NCBI RefSeq assembly: GCF_002953715.1
Contig: NZ_CP025015.1
Span: 310,001-374,000, forward strand
DNA length: 64,000 nucleotides
Direction: 5' to 3'
From: Rhizobium leguminosarum
GTDB lineage: Bacteria > Pseudomonadota > Alphaproteobacteria > Rhizobiales > Rhizobiaceae
Below the pieces are notes generated by a model that was given only the letters and a program-made list of their open reading frames with translations, was not told the origin of the DNA and made no database searches. How positions within the stretch are numbered: position 1 is the first letter of the stretch; every line of letters starts with the position of its first letter. Made by a program: the position numbers and the translations under genes. Of this stretch, positions 26,188 through 36,158 are shown in pieces.

Positions 26188-27809
26188 CAGGCTGCCTTTG
26201 CGTCGACTGTGGTGATCGCCGACCAGTTCCACGGAAGCAATTCGTCTAACCGATTGATCTTGTGATCGTGGATGCGATCGAGCACGTCAGCCAGATAGGC
26301 CTGCGGATCAAGACCATTCATCTTTGCCGTCTCGATGATCGTCATGGCGCGTGCCAAGGTCTCCGCTCCCGTATCGGCTCCCGCGAAGAGCCAGTTCCGT
26401 CTTCCCACGCCTATCGGACGTAGTGCCCGCTCGGCGGCATTGTTGTCGATCGCGACGCGGCCGTCTTCGAGGAACAGACAGAGCGAAGACCATCGGCTCA
26501 ATCCGTAGCGGAAAGCTGTCGCCAGATCGCTTTTGCCCGGAATGCGCGTGAGTTGAGCTTCAGCCCAGTGGCGGAATGCATCGACCTTAGGCTTGCTCTG
26601 CTTTTGACGCGTAGCAAGACGGATCTCAGGAGGCTGCCCGTCAATGCCACGCTCGATGTCGTAAAGCGCTCCGATGCGATCGAGAGCCTCTCGCGCAATC
26701 TCCGACTTGTTTGATGTCCAGATGTCGTGGAAGTCTCGTCGCCAATGAGCCCAGCAGGCGGCTTCCTTGAAGCGAGATTCTCCCTTTTCTCCAGGCGAGT
26801 ATAACTTGCCATATCCTTTGTAGCCGTCAGCCTGAAGGATGCCGCTTGATTGCTTGAGGTGGCGGTGGACGTGCTCTTCTTTCCAGTCAGGAGCAAAATA
26901 GTAGACTGCACCGGGCGGGGAAGTCCCCACCCATGGACGCTGATCGCGGACATACGTCCAGATCCTGCCCTTCTTCACACCCTTGCCCAACCCCTTGTCT
27001 CGCAGCGAGCGATCCAGCACTCGGATCGGGGTGTCGTCGGCATGAAGGAGGTCACTTGCCATAATCGCCGTTTCGATCCGCTCGATGAGAGGCTGAAGCA
27101 CCTGCATGGCGCGACCACACCAATCAACCATCGTGCTGTCGGGAATGTCGGCGCCCATCCGGGCGAAGATCTCGTTCAGCCGGTACAGTGGCAAATGGTC
27201 GTCGAACTTCGAGACCAGAATATACGCCAAGAGGCCAGCGCCGGCCATGCTGCCCGGTATCGGGCGGCTGGGTGCTGCCACCTGCACCATTTTCTCGCAG
27301 CAGCGGCAGGACTTCTTCAGTCGAGCAACCTCGATGACTTTCATCTGCGCGGCGATCATGTCGAGGATTTCGCTGACGTCCTCACCGACAAGACGCAATT
27401 CACCTCCGCATTCCGGGCAGCAGGAGCCAGGATCGAGCTCTCGGCGCTCGCGAACCGCCTTGTCCGAGACGCGTGGGCGCCGGCGCATGATCTTTTCAGA
27501 CGTATCCGCCAGGAGAACAACAGACGCCGCCTCATCAGGTTCATCGATTGGCGCCGTACTGCCTTCAGCGGCGGCGATCAACAGATCCTCAAGCGCCAGT
27601 TCCAACTGCTCGATTTCACGCTCAATCTTTTCGGAGGACTTGCCGAAGACTTGTTTCTTCAGCTTGGCAATGCGCAGCCGCAGCGTTTGGATTAACTGGT
27701 CATGCGCCTGCAATGTGGCCGACATCTTCGCGTTTTCCACCTGCAAAGCGGCAATCATTGCCTTGAGAAAGGCTGGATCGTCCGGAAGAATTGTCGTCGC
27801 GCTAGACAT
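26187..27809 (-). CDS. tnpC: IS66 transposase TnpC
   Basis: DDE transposase of 540 aa. An N-terminal coiled-coil region (LQVENAKMSATLQAHDQLIQ) is followed by the zinc-binding pattern CCPECGG...CRCCEK, the catalytic D in LLHADDTPIRVLD, a second acidic region in GILQADGYKGYGKLY, and the terminal E in VAIDNNAAERALRPIGVGRR. I start at ATG 27809 (MSSATTILPDD), the usual IS66 start; an in-frame GTG lies 15 bp upstream. It looks intact. Confidence 0.95.
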   Translation of the reverse strand: MSSATTILPDDPAFLKAMIAALQVENAKMSATLQAHDQLIQTLRLRIAKLKKQVFGKSSEKIEREIEQLELALEDLLIAAAEGSTAPIDEPDEAASVVLLADTSEKIMRRRPRVSDKAVRERRELDPGSCCPECGGELRLVGEDVSEILDMIAAQMKVIEVARLKKSCRCCEKMVQVAAPSRPIPGSMAGAGLLAYILVSKFDDHLPLYRLNEIFARMGADIPDSTMVDWCGRAMQVLQPLIERIETAIMASDLLHADDTPIRVLDRSLRDKGLGKGVKKGRIWTYVRDQRPWVGTSPPGAVYYFAPDWKEEHVHRHLKQSSGILQADGYKGYGKLYSPGEKGESRFKEAACWAHWRRDFHDIWTSNKSEIAREALDRIGALYDIERGIDGQPPEIRLATRQKQSKPKVDAFRHWAEAQLTRIPGKSDLATAFRYGLSRWSSLCLFLEDGRVAIDNNAAERALRPIGVGRRNWLFAGADTGAETLARAMTIIETAKMNGLDPQAYLADVLDRIHDHKINRLDELLPWNWSAITTVDAKAA

Positions 27810-27872
27810 GATCCTGACTACCACGAGTCAGGATAAATTTCCATAAAAACCAGTGGTTTCAGTGGGATAAAA

Positions 27873-28220
27873 TCACCCGACACGGGCCGGTGGCGCACCC
27901 CAATCAGGACGACGCCAATCGATCCCTTCCCACAACATCGCCAGTTGGGCCGACGTCAGCCGGGCAGTCCCGTCGGATGCCGAAGGCCAAGGAAACCGCC
28001 CCTTCTGCAAGATCTTGTAATACAGGCAGAAGCCCTGGCCATCAAAATAGAGCAGCTTCAAACGATCGCCACGCTTGCCGCGAAAGGCAAAGACCGCGCC
28101 GCCAGTCGGCTTCTGACGCAAAACATCCTGCGCAAGCGCGGCAAGGCCTTCTACTCCCTTGCGCATGTCCGTGATCCCGCACGCAAGATACACCCGAACG
28201 CCGGTCCCAGGCCCAATCAT
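27873..28220 (-). CDS. tnpB: IS66 Orf2 protein TnpB
   Basis: A 115-aa IS66 accessory protein needed for transposition. It shows the family pattern VYLACGITDMRKGVEGLAAL, the middle FAFRGKRGDRLKLLYFDGQG and the C-terminal LTSAQLAMLWEGIDW. It overlaps tnpA by 4 bp and precedes tnpC by 63 bp. Confidence 0.95.
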   Translation of the reverse strand: MIGPGTGVRVYLACGITDMRKGVEGLAALAQDVLRQKPTGGAVFAFRGKRGDRLKLLYFDGQGFCLYYKILQKGRFPWPSASDGTARLTSAQLAMLWEGIDWRRPDWGAPPARVG

Positions 28221-28585
28221 GCTGCTTCCACTGCCCGGATAACCTGCGTCAGGACGCTGGGGGCCACCGAACTCTCGAAGCGAAGGGTGCGGCCGCAGCT
28301 CAATCGTAGCTCAATCATCCCGAAGCAGCTCTCCCTCAATTCAGGGGCATCATTCTGCACGGCATTCAGATCGACGGGAATGAACAATGCACTCGAAGAC
28401 ACCGAGAGCAGCCCCTTCTTCTTGAGCTCGCTACGCCAGGCGTATATCTGCTGCCGCGTTACATCGTGACGATGAGCAACCTCTGTGATCGTGGCTCCAG
28501 CAACCCCAACCGACATGACAATCGCAAGCTTGTCTTCTTCGCGCCACCGCCGTCGACGTTCCTGCCCAAGAATTTCAACGCGCAT
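28217..28585 (-). CDS. tnpA: IS66 Orf1 protein TnpA
   Basis: A 122-aa IS66 accessory protein with an IS3/IS911-type helix-turn-helix (VGVAGATITEVAHRHDVTRQ, then QIYAWRSELKKKG). It is the first gene of the IS66 operon and overlaps tnpB by 4 bp. Confidence 0.93.
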   Translation of the reverse strand: MRVEILGQERRRRWREEDKLAIVMSVGVAGATITEVAHRHDVTRQQIYAWRSELKKKGLLSVSSSALFIPVDLNAVQNDAPELRESCFGMIELRLSCGRTLRFESSVAPSVLTQVIRAVEAA

Positions 28586-29962
28586 CGCAATCCTCGCCTA
28601 AGACATGTCGCTAACGACGTCGTTAAACACGTCTCTTAGGCCATCAGGGCGTTAGGCGGCAGGCGGTGCCAATCGGGCGGTTACGAGGAAGGCGATATCC
28701 TTAACGGCCATTTCGCCGCGACCGCTCAACGCTACGATGCTTCCAATGGTCCGATCTTGGTGCTGCAGGACACGACCGAGTTTACCTATCAGCGCCGCAA
28801 TCCGCATGCCGTTGGCTTTACGAAGAGCGTCAACAGTGGCCGTGACAAACAGGAGCGGCTGCGCCACCATACGGTCTGCGGGATATTGATGCATTCGAGC
28901 CTTGCGGTGACCTTGGATGGGCTACCCTTAGGGTTGGCAGCCGTCAAGTTCTGGAGCCGCGACAAGTTCAAGGGTACGGCTCAGCTCAAACGCAAGGTCA
29001 ATCCGACACGTGTTCCGATCGAAACCAAGGAAAGCATCCGTTGGCTTGAAAATCTGTGCCAATCCCTCACGCTTCTCGGTCAGCCAGACCGATGCATTCA
29101 TGTAGGCGATCGCGAAAGTGATATCTACGAACTCTACTGCCTGACCAAGGAGCTTGGCACGCACTTCGTCGTGCGCACCGTCGTCGACCGGCTGGCTGGC
29201 AACGGGGATCACACGATATCGGCTGAAATGCGCGATGTTGAAACTGTCGGCCGGCATCTCATCGAAGTTCGCGCCGACACCGATGAGGTCACCAAAGTCC
29301 ACCTGGACATCCGATTCAAACGGATCCGGGTGCTGCCGCCCATCGGCAAGAAGAAGCGATACCCTGCTTTGGACCTTACCGTCATCCACGCGGTAGAGCC
29401 CGACCCTCCGGCCGGCCGCAAGCGCATCGAGTGGAAGCTATTGACGGATCTTGAGGTGCATAGCTGCGAGGAGGCAGTCGAAAAAATCAAATGGTACGCG
29501 ATGCGCTGGAAGATTGAGGTCTTCCCTAAGATCCTCAAGTCCGGTTGCCGGGCTGAAGATGCAAGACTACGAACGGCCGATCGACTGGCAAACCTCGTCG
29601 CCGTGTTTTGCATCATGAGCTGGAGAATGCTCTGGTTGACAATGCTCGCGTGCACAGCGCCCGAAACACCGCCAACCGCGGCCCTCACCGAACAGGAAAT
29701 TGAAATCCTCGATCAAATGGTCAGCAACGCAGGCAACCGGCAAGCGACGCCGGGATCGCTAAACTTCTATCTCACCAAACTCGCTCGTTTAGGTGGTTAC
29801 CTTGCAAGAACATCAGATCCGCCACCGGGAAATACGGTCGTCTGGCGCGGCCTCAGCCGGCTGACAGACATTCGCCTCGGAACCGAAATGGCGGCCACAC
29901 TCAGATGTGGGTAATTGCAAGCCTCACCGGGCGCTTACGGTTAGAGCCTCGGCGACTTCAGA

Positions 29963-30073
29963 TCAGCCACGCCGAAGGCTACGAGCAATCTCCGCCTGCA
30001 TGATCTTCTTCTCGTGCATCCGCGCGACGATGCGACGTTCGCCCATACTCAACTGCACAAAAGAGCGGGCCAT
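29963..30073 (-). pseudogene. IS30-family transposase N-terminal fragment
   Basis: ATG 30073, behind an AGGAGG site, opens a 36-codon ORF, MARSFVQLSMGERRIVARMH, then EKKIMQAEIARSLRRG. This matches the helix-turn-helix start of IS30 transposases. The catalytic domain is absent. The rest of the 29939-30310 stretch shows nothing identifiable. Confidence 0.65.
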
Positions 30074-30310
30074 TCCATCCTCCTGAAACTATGGCCGTTA
30101 TTCTCCTCGTTGCATTTGAAAATGGCATCTGCCCCCCTACATATCTTGTCAAAGCTGAATAGCGCTGCGACTTCGCCAGCCAGTTAGAAACGCGACACTT
30201 GCGCTTCGGAATAGCCGCCGATCCGAGCGGCTGGACCGGGTTGCAAGGGAGGAGCGGGGGCGGGTGAGGAACACCCCTTCGGCTTTAGCTTTGACAGTTG
30301 CAGCAGCCAA

Positions 30311-31684
30311 TCATTCCGCCGCATCGAGGCCAGAGAGCGCCTTCTGCCGTCGGGCAATGACGGCGGGATCGTTCATGAAATCTCTGCCTCGTCCCGGCTT
30401 GCGGCCCCGCGGCGTGTAGCCGTTCTTCTCGCTGTTGGTCTTCACCTTCGGCGTCGGCAATTGCTCCTGGCGCTCCTTGATGTAGGCCAGCACATCGGAA
30501 AGCCGCTTGTTCTCGGTGATCGCCGCATGCGTCACCCGCTGGTCCTTATCGAACGTCCTGTAGGGCAGGGAATGCCCCTTCCACCGCACATCCAATCGAC
30601 CGTCCGCATAGGCGTAGGTCTCGACATAGCGACCCGCCAAACCGCGCGTCACCTCGCTCTCCTCCAGCATGATCCGCTGGCGCTCAAACGAAAACGTCAA
30701 CTGCGATCCGACATAGCGCTGCTCGCGCTTGCACAGAATCTCGCTGAGCCGATCCGGCGCCAGATTCATCGGCCGGTGCAGGTCATCGGACCGGGCAGGG
30801 ACAATCGCAAACCGGGCATTGTAGTCCTCCATGAAGCCCGGCAAAAACGCATTGCCCGCCTCCATATCGCCGATATCCGCCAGCCGTAATTCCTTGACCA
30901 GTCGATCCTGCAGCGTCCGGTTCATCCGCTCGACGCGACCTTTGGCCTGACTGGAATTTGCGCAAAGAATCTCGATGTTTAGCTCGCAAAGCGCACGCCC
31001 GAACTGGGTCATGCCCTGGCCACCCTTGGCGTCCTTCTTCGCCACCCGGAATACCGAATGCTTGTCGGAGTAGAAGGCCACAGGCGCGCCGTGACGCTTG
31101 AGGTAAAGCGCCAGTGCCTCGAAATAGCTGAAGGCACTTTCCGAGCGTACAAAGCGCAACTGCATCAACCTGCCGGTCGCATCGTCGACGAACACCAGCA
31201 GCGAACACGGATCACCGCGGTCCTCAAACCAGCGGTGCTCGGATCCGTCGATCTGCACCAGCTCGCCATAGGCTTCACGCCGCAAGCGCGGCTGATGGAA
31301 CGTCCGGCGCTGCTTGCGCGAGAGCCACAGGCCCGCATCCACCATCCAGCTGCGCAACGTCTCGCGCGACACACGCAATCCATCGCGCTCGGCAAGCTTC
31401 TCGGCCGCCAATGTCGGCCCGAAGTCCGCATAGCGTTCGCGAACCAGCGTCACCGCGTAATCTCGAACACCATCGCTGATCCGGTTGTTCGACGGCCGGC
31501 CGATCGCCTTGTGCCGGATCGACGCCGCACCACCCGTGCTGATCCGCTCCAGCAGCCGGCGCACCTGGCGCGTACTCAGATCAAGCACATGCGCCGCCGA
31601 CACCATCGTCATCCGGTCGGCGATCACCTTCGACAAAATCTCGATCCGCTGCAGATCGCGCTCGCTCATCGCTATCAATCCCAT
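30311..31684 (-). CDS. ISNCY/IS1202-type transposase
   Basis: Transposase of 457 aa with an N-terminal helix-turn-helix (VSAAHVLDLSTRQVRRLLER), a winged segment (TLAAEKLAERDGLRVSRETL, then RSWMVDAGLW) and an rve-type DDE core: VQIDGSEHRWFEDRGDPCSL, FYSDKHSVFR, and NSSQAKGRVERMNRTLQDRL with the catalytic E. The start ATG 31684 has GGAGA 6 nt upstream. It looks intact. A fragment of a close relative lies at 62848-63029. Exact element ends were not found, though the sequence near 31717 (TGTGACATTCCAACTTTGC) looks like a terminus. Confidence 0.88.
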   Translation of the reverse strand: MGLIAMSERDLQRIEILSKVIADRMTMVSAAHVLDLSTRQVRRLLERISTGGAASIRHKAIGRPSNNRISDGVRDYAVTLVRERYADFGPTLAAEKLAERDGLRVSRETLRSWMVDAGLWLSRKQRRTFHQPRLRREAYGELVQIDGSEHRWFEDRGDPCSLLVFVDDATGRLMQLRFVRSESAFSYFEALALYLKRHGAPVAFYSDKHSVFRVAKKDAKGGQGMTQFGRALCELNIEILCANSSQAKGRVERMNRTLQDRLVKELRLADIGDMEAGNAFLPGFMEDYNARFAIVPARSDDLHRPMNLAPDRLSEILCKREQRYVGSQLTFSFERQRIMLEESEVTRGLAGRYVETYAYADGRLDVRWKGHSLPYRTFDKDQRVTHAAITENKRLSDVLAYIKERQEQLPTPKVKTNSEKNGYTPRGRKPGRGRDFMNDPAVIARRQKALSGLDAAE

Positions 31685-31938
31685 CCGCAATCTCCACCGT
31701 CATCAAACCCGGGGAGTGTGACATTCCAACTTTGCAGAAACAGGACACTTCAACTTTGCGGCTACAATATCTGTGTCACATAATCTATCTTATGGAACTA
31801 ATATCTCTTGCTCGCCAAATTTACATGCTTTATTCTTGGCGGACTTATATCAGCCTAGGCTCGGTGGAGTGGACGCCCCCCGACGGCATCAAATGTGCCA
31901 ATGTGCGGGTGTGTTTAGAACCAGCGAGGAGGACGTCG

Positions 31939-32964
31939 ATGAACGAGATTAGCATTGTTGGCTTGGATTTGGCAAAGAACGTATTCCAGATTCACGGCGC
32001 AGGTCCTGACGGAAGCGTTGCTCTACGTAAGAAATTAAACCGCGGAAGATTGCTCGAGTTTTTCGCCAAGCTCCCTATTTGCGTGGTTGCGATGGAAGCT
32101 TGCGCTAGTGCCCATTATTGGGGCCGCGAGATTGGCAAATTGGGCCATGAGATCAGACTCATCAATCCCTCCTATGTGAAGCCTTTCGTCAAACGGCAAA
32201 AGAATGACGCTGCCGACGCAGAGGCTATTGCGGAGGCAGCTTCGCGACCAACAATGCGGTTTGTGAGCGTTAAAAGTGCGGAGAAGCAGGCCTCGTCCAT
32301 GGCGTTCAAGGTGCGCGACCTATTGGTTCGACAGCGGACGCAGACAGTCAACGCGTTACGCGGACATCTCATGGAATATGGCCTAATCGTACCTCAAGGG
32401 CTCAAAAACGTTTCCCTCCTGCATGAGCAGATCGCGACGCATCCCGATCTGCCTGAGGTTGCCAAGATGCTGTGCAAGGGCTTGTTGGAACAAGTCATGT
32501 TCCTCTCTCAACAGATCGTCGTGCTGGAGAAGGAGCTTCGCATACGCGCCAGACAGGATGACCTTGCCTCGCGACTGATGACTATTCCGGGTGTCGGCGC
32601 AATTTGCGCCACGGCGATCGAAGCATTGGCTCCATCAGCGGAGACTTTCTCCAAGGGGCGCGATTTTGCAGCTTGGATCGGGCTCACCCCAAAGCAGAAT
32701 TCTTCCGGAGGCAAAGATCGGCTTGGTAAAGTCTCCAAGATGGGGCAACGCGATCTTCGTCGTCTCCTTGTCCTCGGCGCTACCGCCGTTGTGCGCTGGG
32801 CAAGACGATACGGAGCGCCTGGCGGGGCATGGTTGGCAAGAATGCTTTCGAAAAAACCGCCGAAGCTTGTCGCGGTGGCGTTGGCGAACAATCTGGCACG
32901 CATCGCTTGGGCTCTGATGTCCAGCGGTGGTGTCTATCAAGCTCCGGCATCTGGCGCTGCGTAA
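31939..32964 (+). CDS. IS110-family transposase
   Basis: DEDD transposase of 341 aa. The N-terminal RuvC-like domain reads VGLDLAKNVFQIHG...AMEACASAHYWGREI...VKRQKNDAADAEAI. The C-terminal Tnp_20 domain contains LMTIPGVGAICATAIEAL and DFAAWIGLTPKQNSSGGKD with the catalytic serine. ATG 31939 follows GAGGAGG. It is intact. IS110 elements lack inverted repeats, so the ends were not mapped. The 32965-33274 stretch after it holds no supportable gene. Confidence 0.92.
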   Translation: MNEISIVGLDLAKNVFQIHGAGPDGSVALRKKLNRGRLLEFFAKLPICVVAMEACASAHYWGREIGKLGHEIRLINPSYVKPFVKRQKNDAADAEAIAEAASRPTMRFVSVKSAEKQASSMAFKVRDLLVRQRTQTVNALRGHLMEYGLIVPQGLKNVSLLHEQIATHPDLPEVAKMLCKGLLEQVMFLSQQIVVLEKELRIRARQDDLASRLMTIPGVGAICATAIEALAPSAETFSKGRDFAAWIGLTPKQNSSGGKDRLGKVSKMGQRDLRRLLVLGATAVVRWARRYGAPGGAWLARMLSKKPPKLVAVALANNLARIAWALMSSGGVYQAPASGAA

Positions 32965-33274
32965 TGTAGGGCCGGGCAGCCGCGAGGCGTCGGGAATGTG
33001 GAAGGTCTAACGGAGGATTATGGGCAAACGGTCAAAAACGGAATCGGAAGAGCCATTAGGTGAACGAGTGCCTCGAGCACGCCGGTTCGAATTGGCTCCG
33101 ATTCACGCATTCCATAAGGGCCCACGGCGCGTTGAAGTCGCTTTACGAGGCCGGACACACGTCAGCACCCGACCACATGCCTATATCGCCGTAAGATTTT
33201 GCTTGCATTTACCGGGGCGTCCACACACGTTCACCTGGATTTGTCAGGGCTGATCCGTAAGGGCGTGCCGCTCG

Positions 33275-34079
33275 CACCTTGACCGATATAATACGCTACA
33301 TTTGCTGATCGCAGTATGATGGAGGCGGCAACTGTGCGCCAGAAGTGGACATTGCACGTTAGCCCGCGACCAGTCGCCACGAGAAAGGCCTGATCCCAGA
33401 CGATCGTGCCGCCGGTGCGCATGTTCATCCACGATCGGATGTGCGAGAGTATCGGATTGAACCTCTTCCGCCGAGGCAACACCATGTTCAATCAAACGTG
33501 GCAGCATCCGCATTAGTGTCGGGAGGAAGGAAGGGTCGTCGGGCTGGATCAGAACGCCTTCGTTGCGTGCCTGAGTTCGAAAGGCCCCGTGAGCGCATCT
33601 GGTCAACCAGGCGCAGACCAAGTGTCACATCGCCGCCCTCGGCCGCAACTGTCTCCCACACCCAGTCGTAAAGGCGTCGATGCAGAGAAAGGGCTGCAAG
33701 ACCGAAGGGAAGACTGGCGCGCGCGTGTTCCTGAAAGGCCAGTATCGCCCTAGGATTCGCAAGTCCGACCAGCCGAGCGAGCGTGGCGGAAGCGTCTGGG
33801 AGATACATCAGAACACGGCGTCCGACGATTACATCGAAGCGACCGAGATCGTGCAGATCAGCCGCCAGATAGATGATCGGCGCCGCATCCGGTTCACGGC
33901 CCGCAGCACGTGCCAGTGCCAGCGCCGCTTCGCTACTATCGACTGCGACGACCTCGCCCTGCGGCCCGGTCAACCTCGCGACGAACCGGCTAAGGTCACC
34001 GTTCCCACAGCCGATAGAGAGAACGCGCGATCCGGTTCTGATGCAAACGGTCTCAAAAATCGTGGGCTTGCTGAATTAA
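33275..34079 (-). pseudogene. Class I SAM-dependent methyltransferase, frameshifted and truncated
   Basis: Minus-strand translation gives a clear SAM-binding motif I, RVLSIGCGNGDLSRFVAR, followed by GEVVAVDSSEAALALARAAG, then DVIVGRRVLMYLPDASATLA and FGLAALSLHRRLYDWVWETV. After about codon 150 the frame shifts. LIQPDDPSFLPTLMRMLPRL and EHGVASAEEVQSDTLAH continue in a second frame, and MRTGGTIVWDQAFLVATG in a third. The N-terminus is cut at about 34079, next to an IS66 relic. It is therefore a decayed gene, probably once a small-molecule methyltransferase. Confidence 0.8.
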
Positions 34080-34099
34080 CGATTAGCTTAGTCTGCTTT

Positions 34100-34720
34100 G
34101 GGGCAGAAAGGCGACCTCGGCAGAGGAGGAAGCTATTGTTCCTTCAGGGGAGAGGCAGACAAGCCTCAGGCTATGTAAAGCTCGTACTGATCGCCGCCCT
34201 GCAATTCTTATGTCAGCTCGTTGCCTGCCCAAGCGGGCGTCAGTGACGCGGGCACGATGATGGGTGGGCCAGGTCCGCATGTCCGCGATTAACGGTGTTG
34301 ATCGTTTCTCCCTTTCGGCCAGCCGGACGTCGGGGGAACTGCGCAACTCGGCTTCGACGCGATAGAGTTCACCGATCCGCTTCACAGCGTCCTCAGCAAC
34401 CGGCGCTGAGCCGGTGCGGGTGATCTCGGCCAGCTTGCGCCGGGCATGTGCCCAACAATAGGCGAGCCTGATCGCACAGGACGGACACGGTCCTTTGCGA
34501 TCAGGCGGTTGTATCGGCATAGCCGTCCACCTGCAGAACACCTGAGAAACCCTGCAATGTTCGTTCGGCGTGCAGTCCTCTGCGAGCGGGCGCATAGGTA
34601 AAGGCGACTCCTGGAGGTGCTGTGCCGCCCCATGGACGGTCATCACGCGCCAGCGCCCAGAAATACCCTGTCGTGGTTTTGCGGGAACCGGGATCAAGCA
34701 CCGTTTATCGGCTGTCGCAA
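34100..34720 (-). pseudogene. IS66 TnpC remnant
   Basis: Two frames carry IS66 transposase blocks. One has LDPGSRKTTTGYFWALARDD and RPWGGTAPPGVAFTYAPARR. The other has CAIRLAYCWAHARRKLAEI, EDAVKRIGELYRVEAELR and LIADMRTWPTHHRARVTDAR. The catalytic C-terminus is only a trace. Several frameshifts make it inactive, and it differs from both intact IS66 elements in the window. Confidence 0.8.
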
Positions 34721-34856
34721 GCATGATGAGCCTCCGGAAAGATTTTAGCGAAGCCACTCTGACACGGTGCAGGACGTTATCCACTCTCCATAGGATCTTG
34801 TGGTGAAAACGTCGCCGGAAGCGCGGTGTAGGCGGACCCTTAAAGCCCCGCTCCAT

Positions 34857-34990
34857 TATTTTGTATTGCTCGACGAATTTCGTCAGTCGTCGTGGCGCGC
34901 CCCGTGTAAAATACGGTACAGCTTCCCTCTACGACAAAGAAAATGATGCGCTATCAAAACCCGGATCGAACATCTAAATGAGTGAATTAT
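34857..34990 (-). pseudogene. 5' end fragment of an IS481-type element
   Basis: The stretch matches the start of the IS481 relic near 10920-11040 at the DNA level: GCGCCACGACGAC is followed by CGTCGAGC, and ATCAAA appears in the leader of both. Only about 40 codons and leader sequence remain, fused to unrelated sequence at 34856. Confidence 0.55.
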
Positions 34991-34994
34991 CTAC

Positions 34995-36074
34995 TCAATC
35001 TGCAGGCGGATAGGCATGCCCACGGCCCTTGAAGTCCGAGACCGTAAAGCAACCTGCATAGTCCTGCCGGATGGCATTCGGTCCGATCACCGCCTTCCCG
35101 TGCCCACCTGGAATGTCGAGGATGTAGGTCGGCTGGCACAGTCCCGAAATCCGACCTCTCAGGCCTGCGACCAGAGCCCTGCCTTGCTCGATGGTCAGAC
35201 GGAAATGGCCTGTGCCGAGAGCAAGGTCCGGATGGTGGAGATAATACGGCTTTACCCTCGCTTCCACGAAGGCGCGCATGAGGGCTGCGAGCGTGTCGGG
35301 GTCGGCGTTGACGCCCTTCAGCAGAACCGACTGACTAACCATCACAATGCCTGAATCGACGAGCCGGCCGCAGGCCGCCCGAGCCGCGGGCGTAAGCTCG
35401 CGCGCATGATTGGCGTGGAGAGCCACATAGACCGCTTTCCCGCATGACTTCACGGCCGCAATCAAAGCCGAATCAATCCGCTCTGGCTCGATCACAGGAA
35501 CGCGGGTATGGAAACGAACGATCTTCACGTGATCGAAAGCAGCCAGCCTCTGCATGATTTTCGCGAGGCGGCGGGGCGAGATCATGAATGGTTCCCCGCC
35601 GGTGAGGATGACCTCCGAGATATCTATGTGATCGGCGATATAGCCCAAGGCCCTGTTCATAGCCTCGGGTGATAGGGTGCCGAGCCCCTGCGGGCCCACC
35701 ATTTCGCGGCGGAAGCAGAAGCGGCAATAAACCGGACAGACATGGACGGCCTTGAGCAGCACCCGATCGGGATAGCGGTGAACGATGCCTTCAACGGGGC
35801 TATGCGCCAGATCCCCAATGGGGTCGTCGCGCTCCTCGGCCGTCGCGTTCAGCTCAGCCGCATCCGGCACGAATTGACGTGCGATGGGGTCGTTCGGATC
35901 GTCCCGGTCGATCAGCGCAGCCATGGCAGGGCTGATCGCTATGGCATAGCGCTGTGCTACGGCCTCAATACCTGCAAGGTCTTCAGCCTTGACGAGGCCA
36001 GTCTCGACCAGCTCCGCAGGCGTGCGGATGGAACGGGCGCTGGTCGGCTCAACATGAGGGCGTTCTCCTGACAT
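34995..36074 (-). CDS. KamA-family radical SAM aminomutase, EpmB-like (lysine 2,3-aminomutase type)
   Basis: Radical SAM enzyme of 359 aa. The CxxxCxxC cluster motif is CPVYCRFCF at about residue 112, followed by the family pattern EVILTGGEPFMISPRRLAKI and a PLP-lysine region near SVLLKGVNADPDTL (family KGVN). The C-terminus contains GLCQPTYILDIPGGHGKAVI. EpmB converts lysine to (R)-beta-lysine for elongation factor P modification; this protein has that short form without the long KamA tails. ATG 36074 is behind AGGAGAG. A consensus sigma-54 promoter lies 85 bp upstream, which is unexpected for a housekeeping EF-P gene. I infer a symbiosis-regulated supply of a beta-amino acid, perhaps for the array at 40.7-49.2 kb, but an EF-P role is not excluded. 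Confidence 0.88.
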   Translation of the reverse strand: MSGERPHVEPTSARSIRTPAELVETGLVKAEDLAGIEAVAQRYAIAISPAMAALIDRDDPNDPIARQFVPDAAELNATAEERDDPIGDLAHSPVEGIVHRYPDRVLLKAVHVCPVYCRFCFRREMVGPQGLGTLSPEAMNRALGYIADHIDISEVILTGGEPFMISPRRLAKIMQRLAAFDHVKIVRFHTRVPVIEPERIDSALIAAVKSCGKAVYVALHANHARELTPAARAACGRLVDSGIVMVSQSVLLKGVNADPDTLAALMRAFVEARVKPYYLHHPDLALGTGHFRLTIEQGRALVAGLRGRISGLCQPTYILDIPGGHGKAVIGPNAIRQDYAGCFTVSDFKGRGHAYPPAD

Positions 36075-36158
36075 TTTACTCTCCTCTCATTTTTCGGCCA
36101 ATGCGCTATGAGTTACGCGATGACTGCCAGATGCAGCTGCGGCCACCGTTTAAAATGT

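Larger units (their letters stand above)
25876..28684 (-). mobile_element. IS66-family insertion sequence, complete, 2809 bp
   Basis: Ends read GTAACCGCCCGATTG (25876) and its complement (to 28684). It is flanked by the 8-bp direct repeat GAGGAAGG at 25868-25875 and 28685-28692, the duplication length typical of IS66. It carries tnpA, tnpB, tnpC and a downstream small gene, all on the minus strand, and interrupts the IS4-type transposase. Confidence 0.95.
25655..29914 (+). pseudogene. IS4-family transposase, copy 1, interrupted by IS66
   Basis: The first 74 codons (25655-25875) encode the Tn5-type DNA-binding domain (WSKQEIDAGSFKDARLGRRC). The remainder (28685-29914) encodes the catalytic core with VLQDTTEFTYQRR, IHVGDRESDIYELYCL and the late YAMRWKIEVFPKILKSGCR segment containing the YREK-like signature region. 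Deleting the IS66 element with one copy of its 8-bp duplication restores a continuous frame through NPNVEEGDILNGHFAATAQR. No other damage is evident in the two parts. As found, no full transposase can be made. Confidence 0.9.
25521..29938 (+). mobile_element. IS4-family (Tn5/IS50-like) element, copy 1, split by an IS66 element
   Basis: Perfect terminal inverted repeats of about 31 bp begin GTAAGCGCCCGGTGAGGCTT at 25521 and end with the complement at 29938. The element carries one transposase gene in two pieces around an IS66 insertion (25876-28684); without it the element would be about 1.6 kb. No target duplication is obvious at the outer ends. A second, inverted copy lies at 58488-62237. 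Confidence 0.88.

Noticed and set aside
26850..27846. Long open frames on the plus strand opposite the IS66 transposase
   Set aside because: They are antisense frames in a GC-rich coding region and lack any family features; the minus-strand transposase explains the DNA.
33020..33253. 77-codon open frame after the IS110 transposase
   Set aside because: No family features and basic low-complexity composition; it is not supported as a gene.
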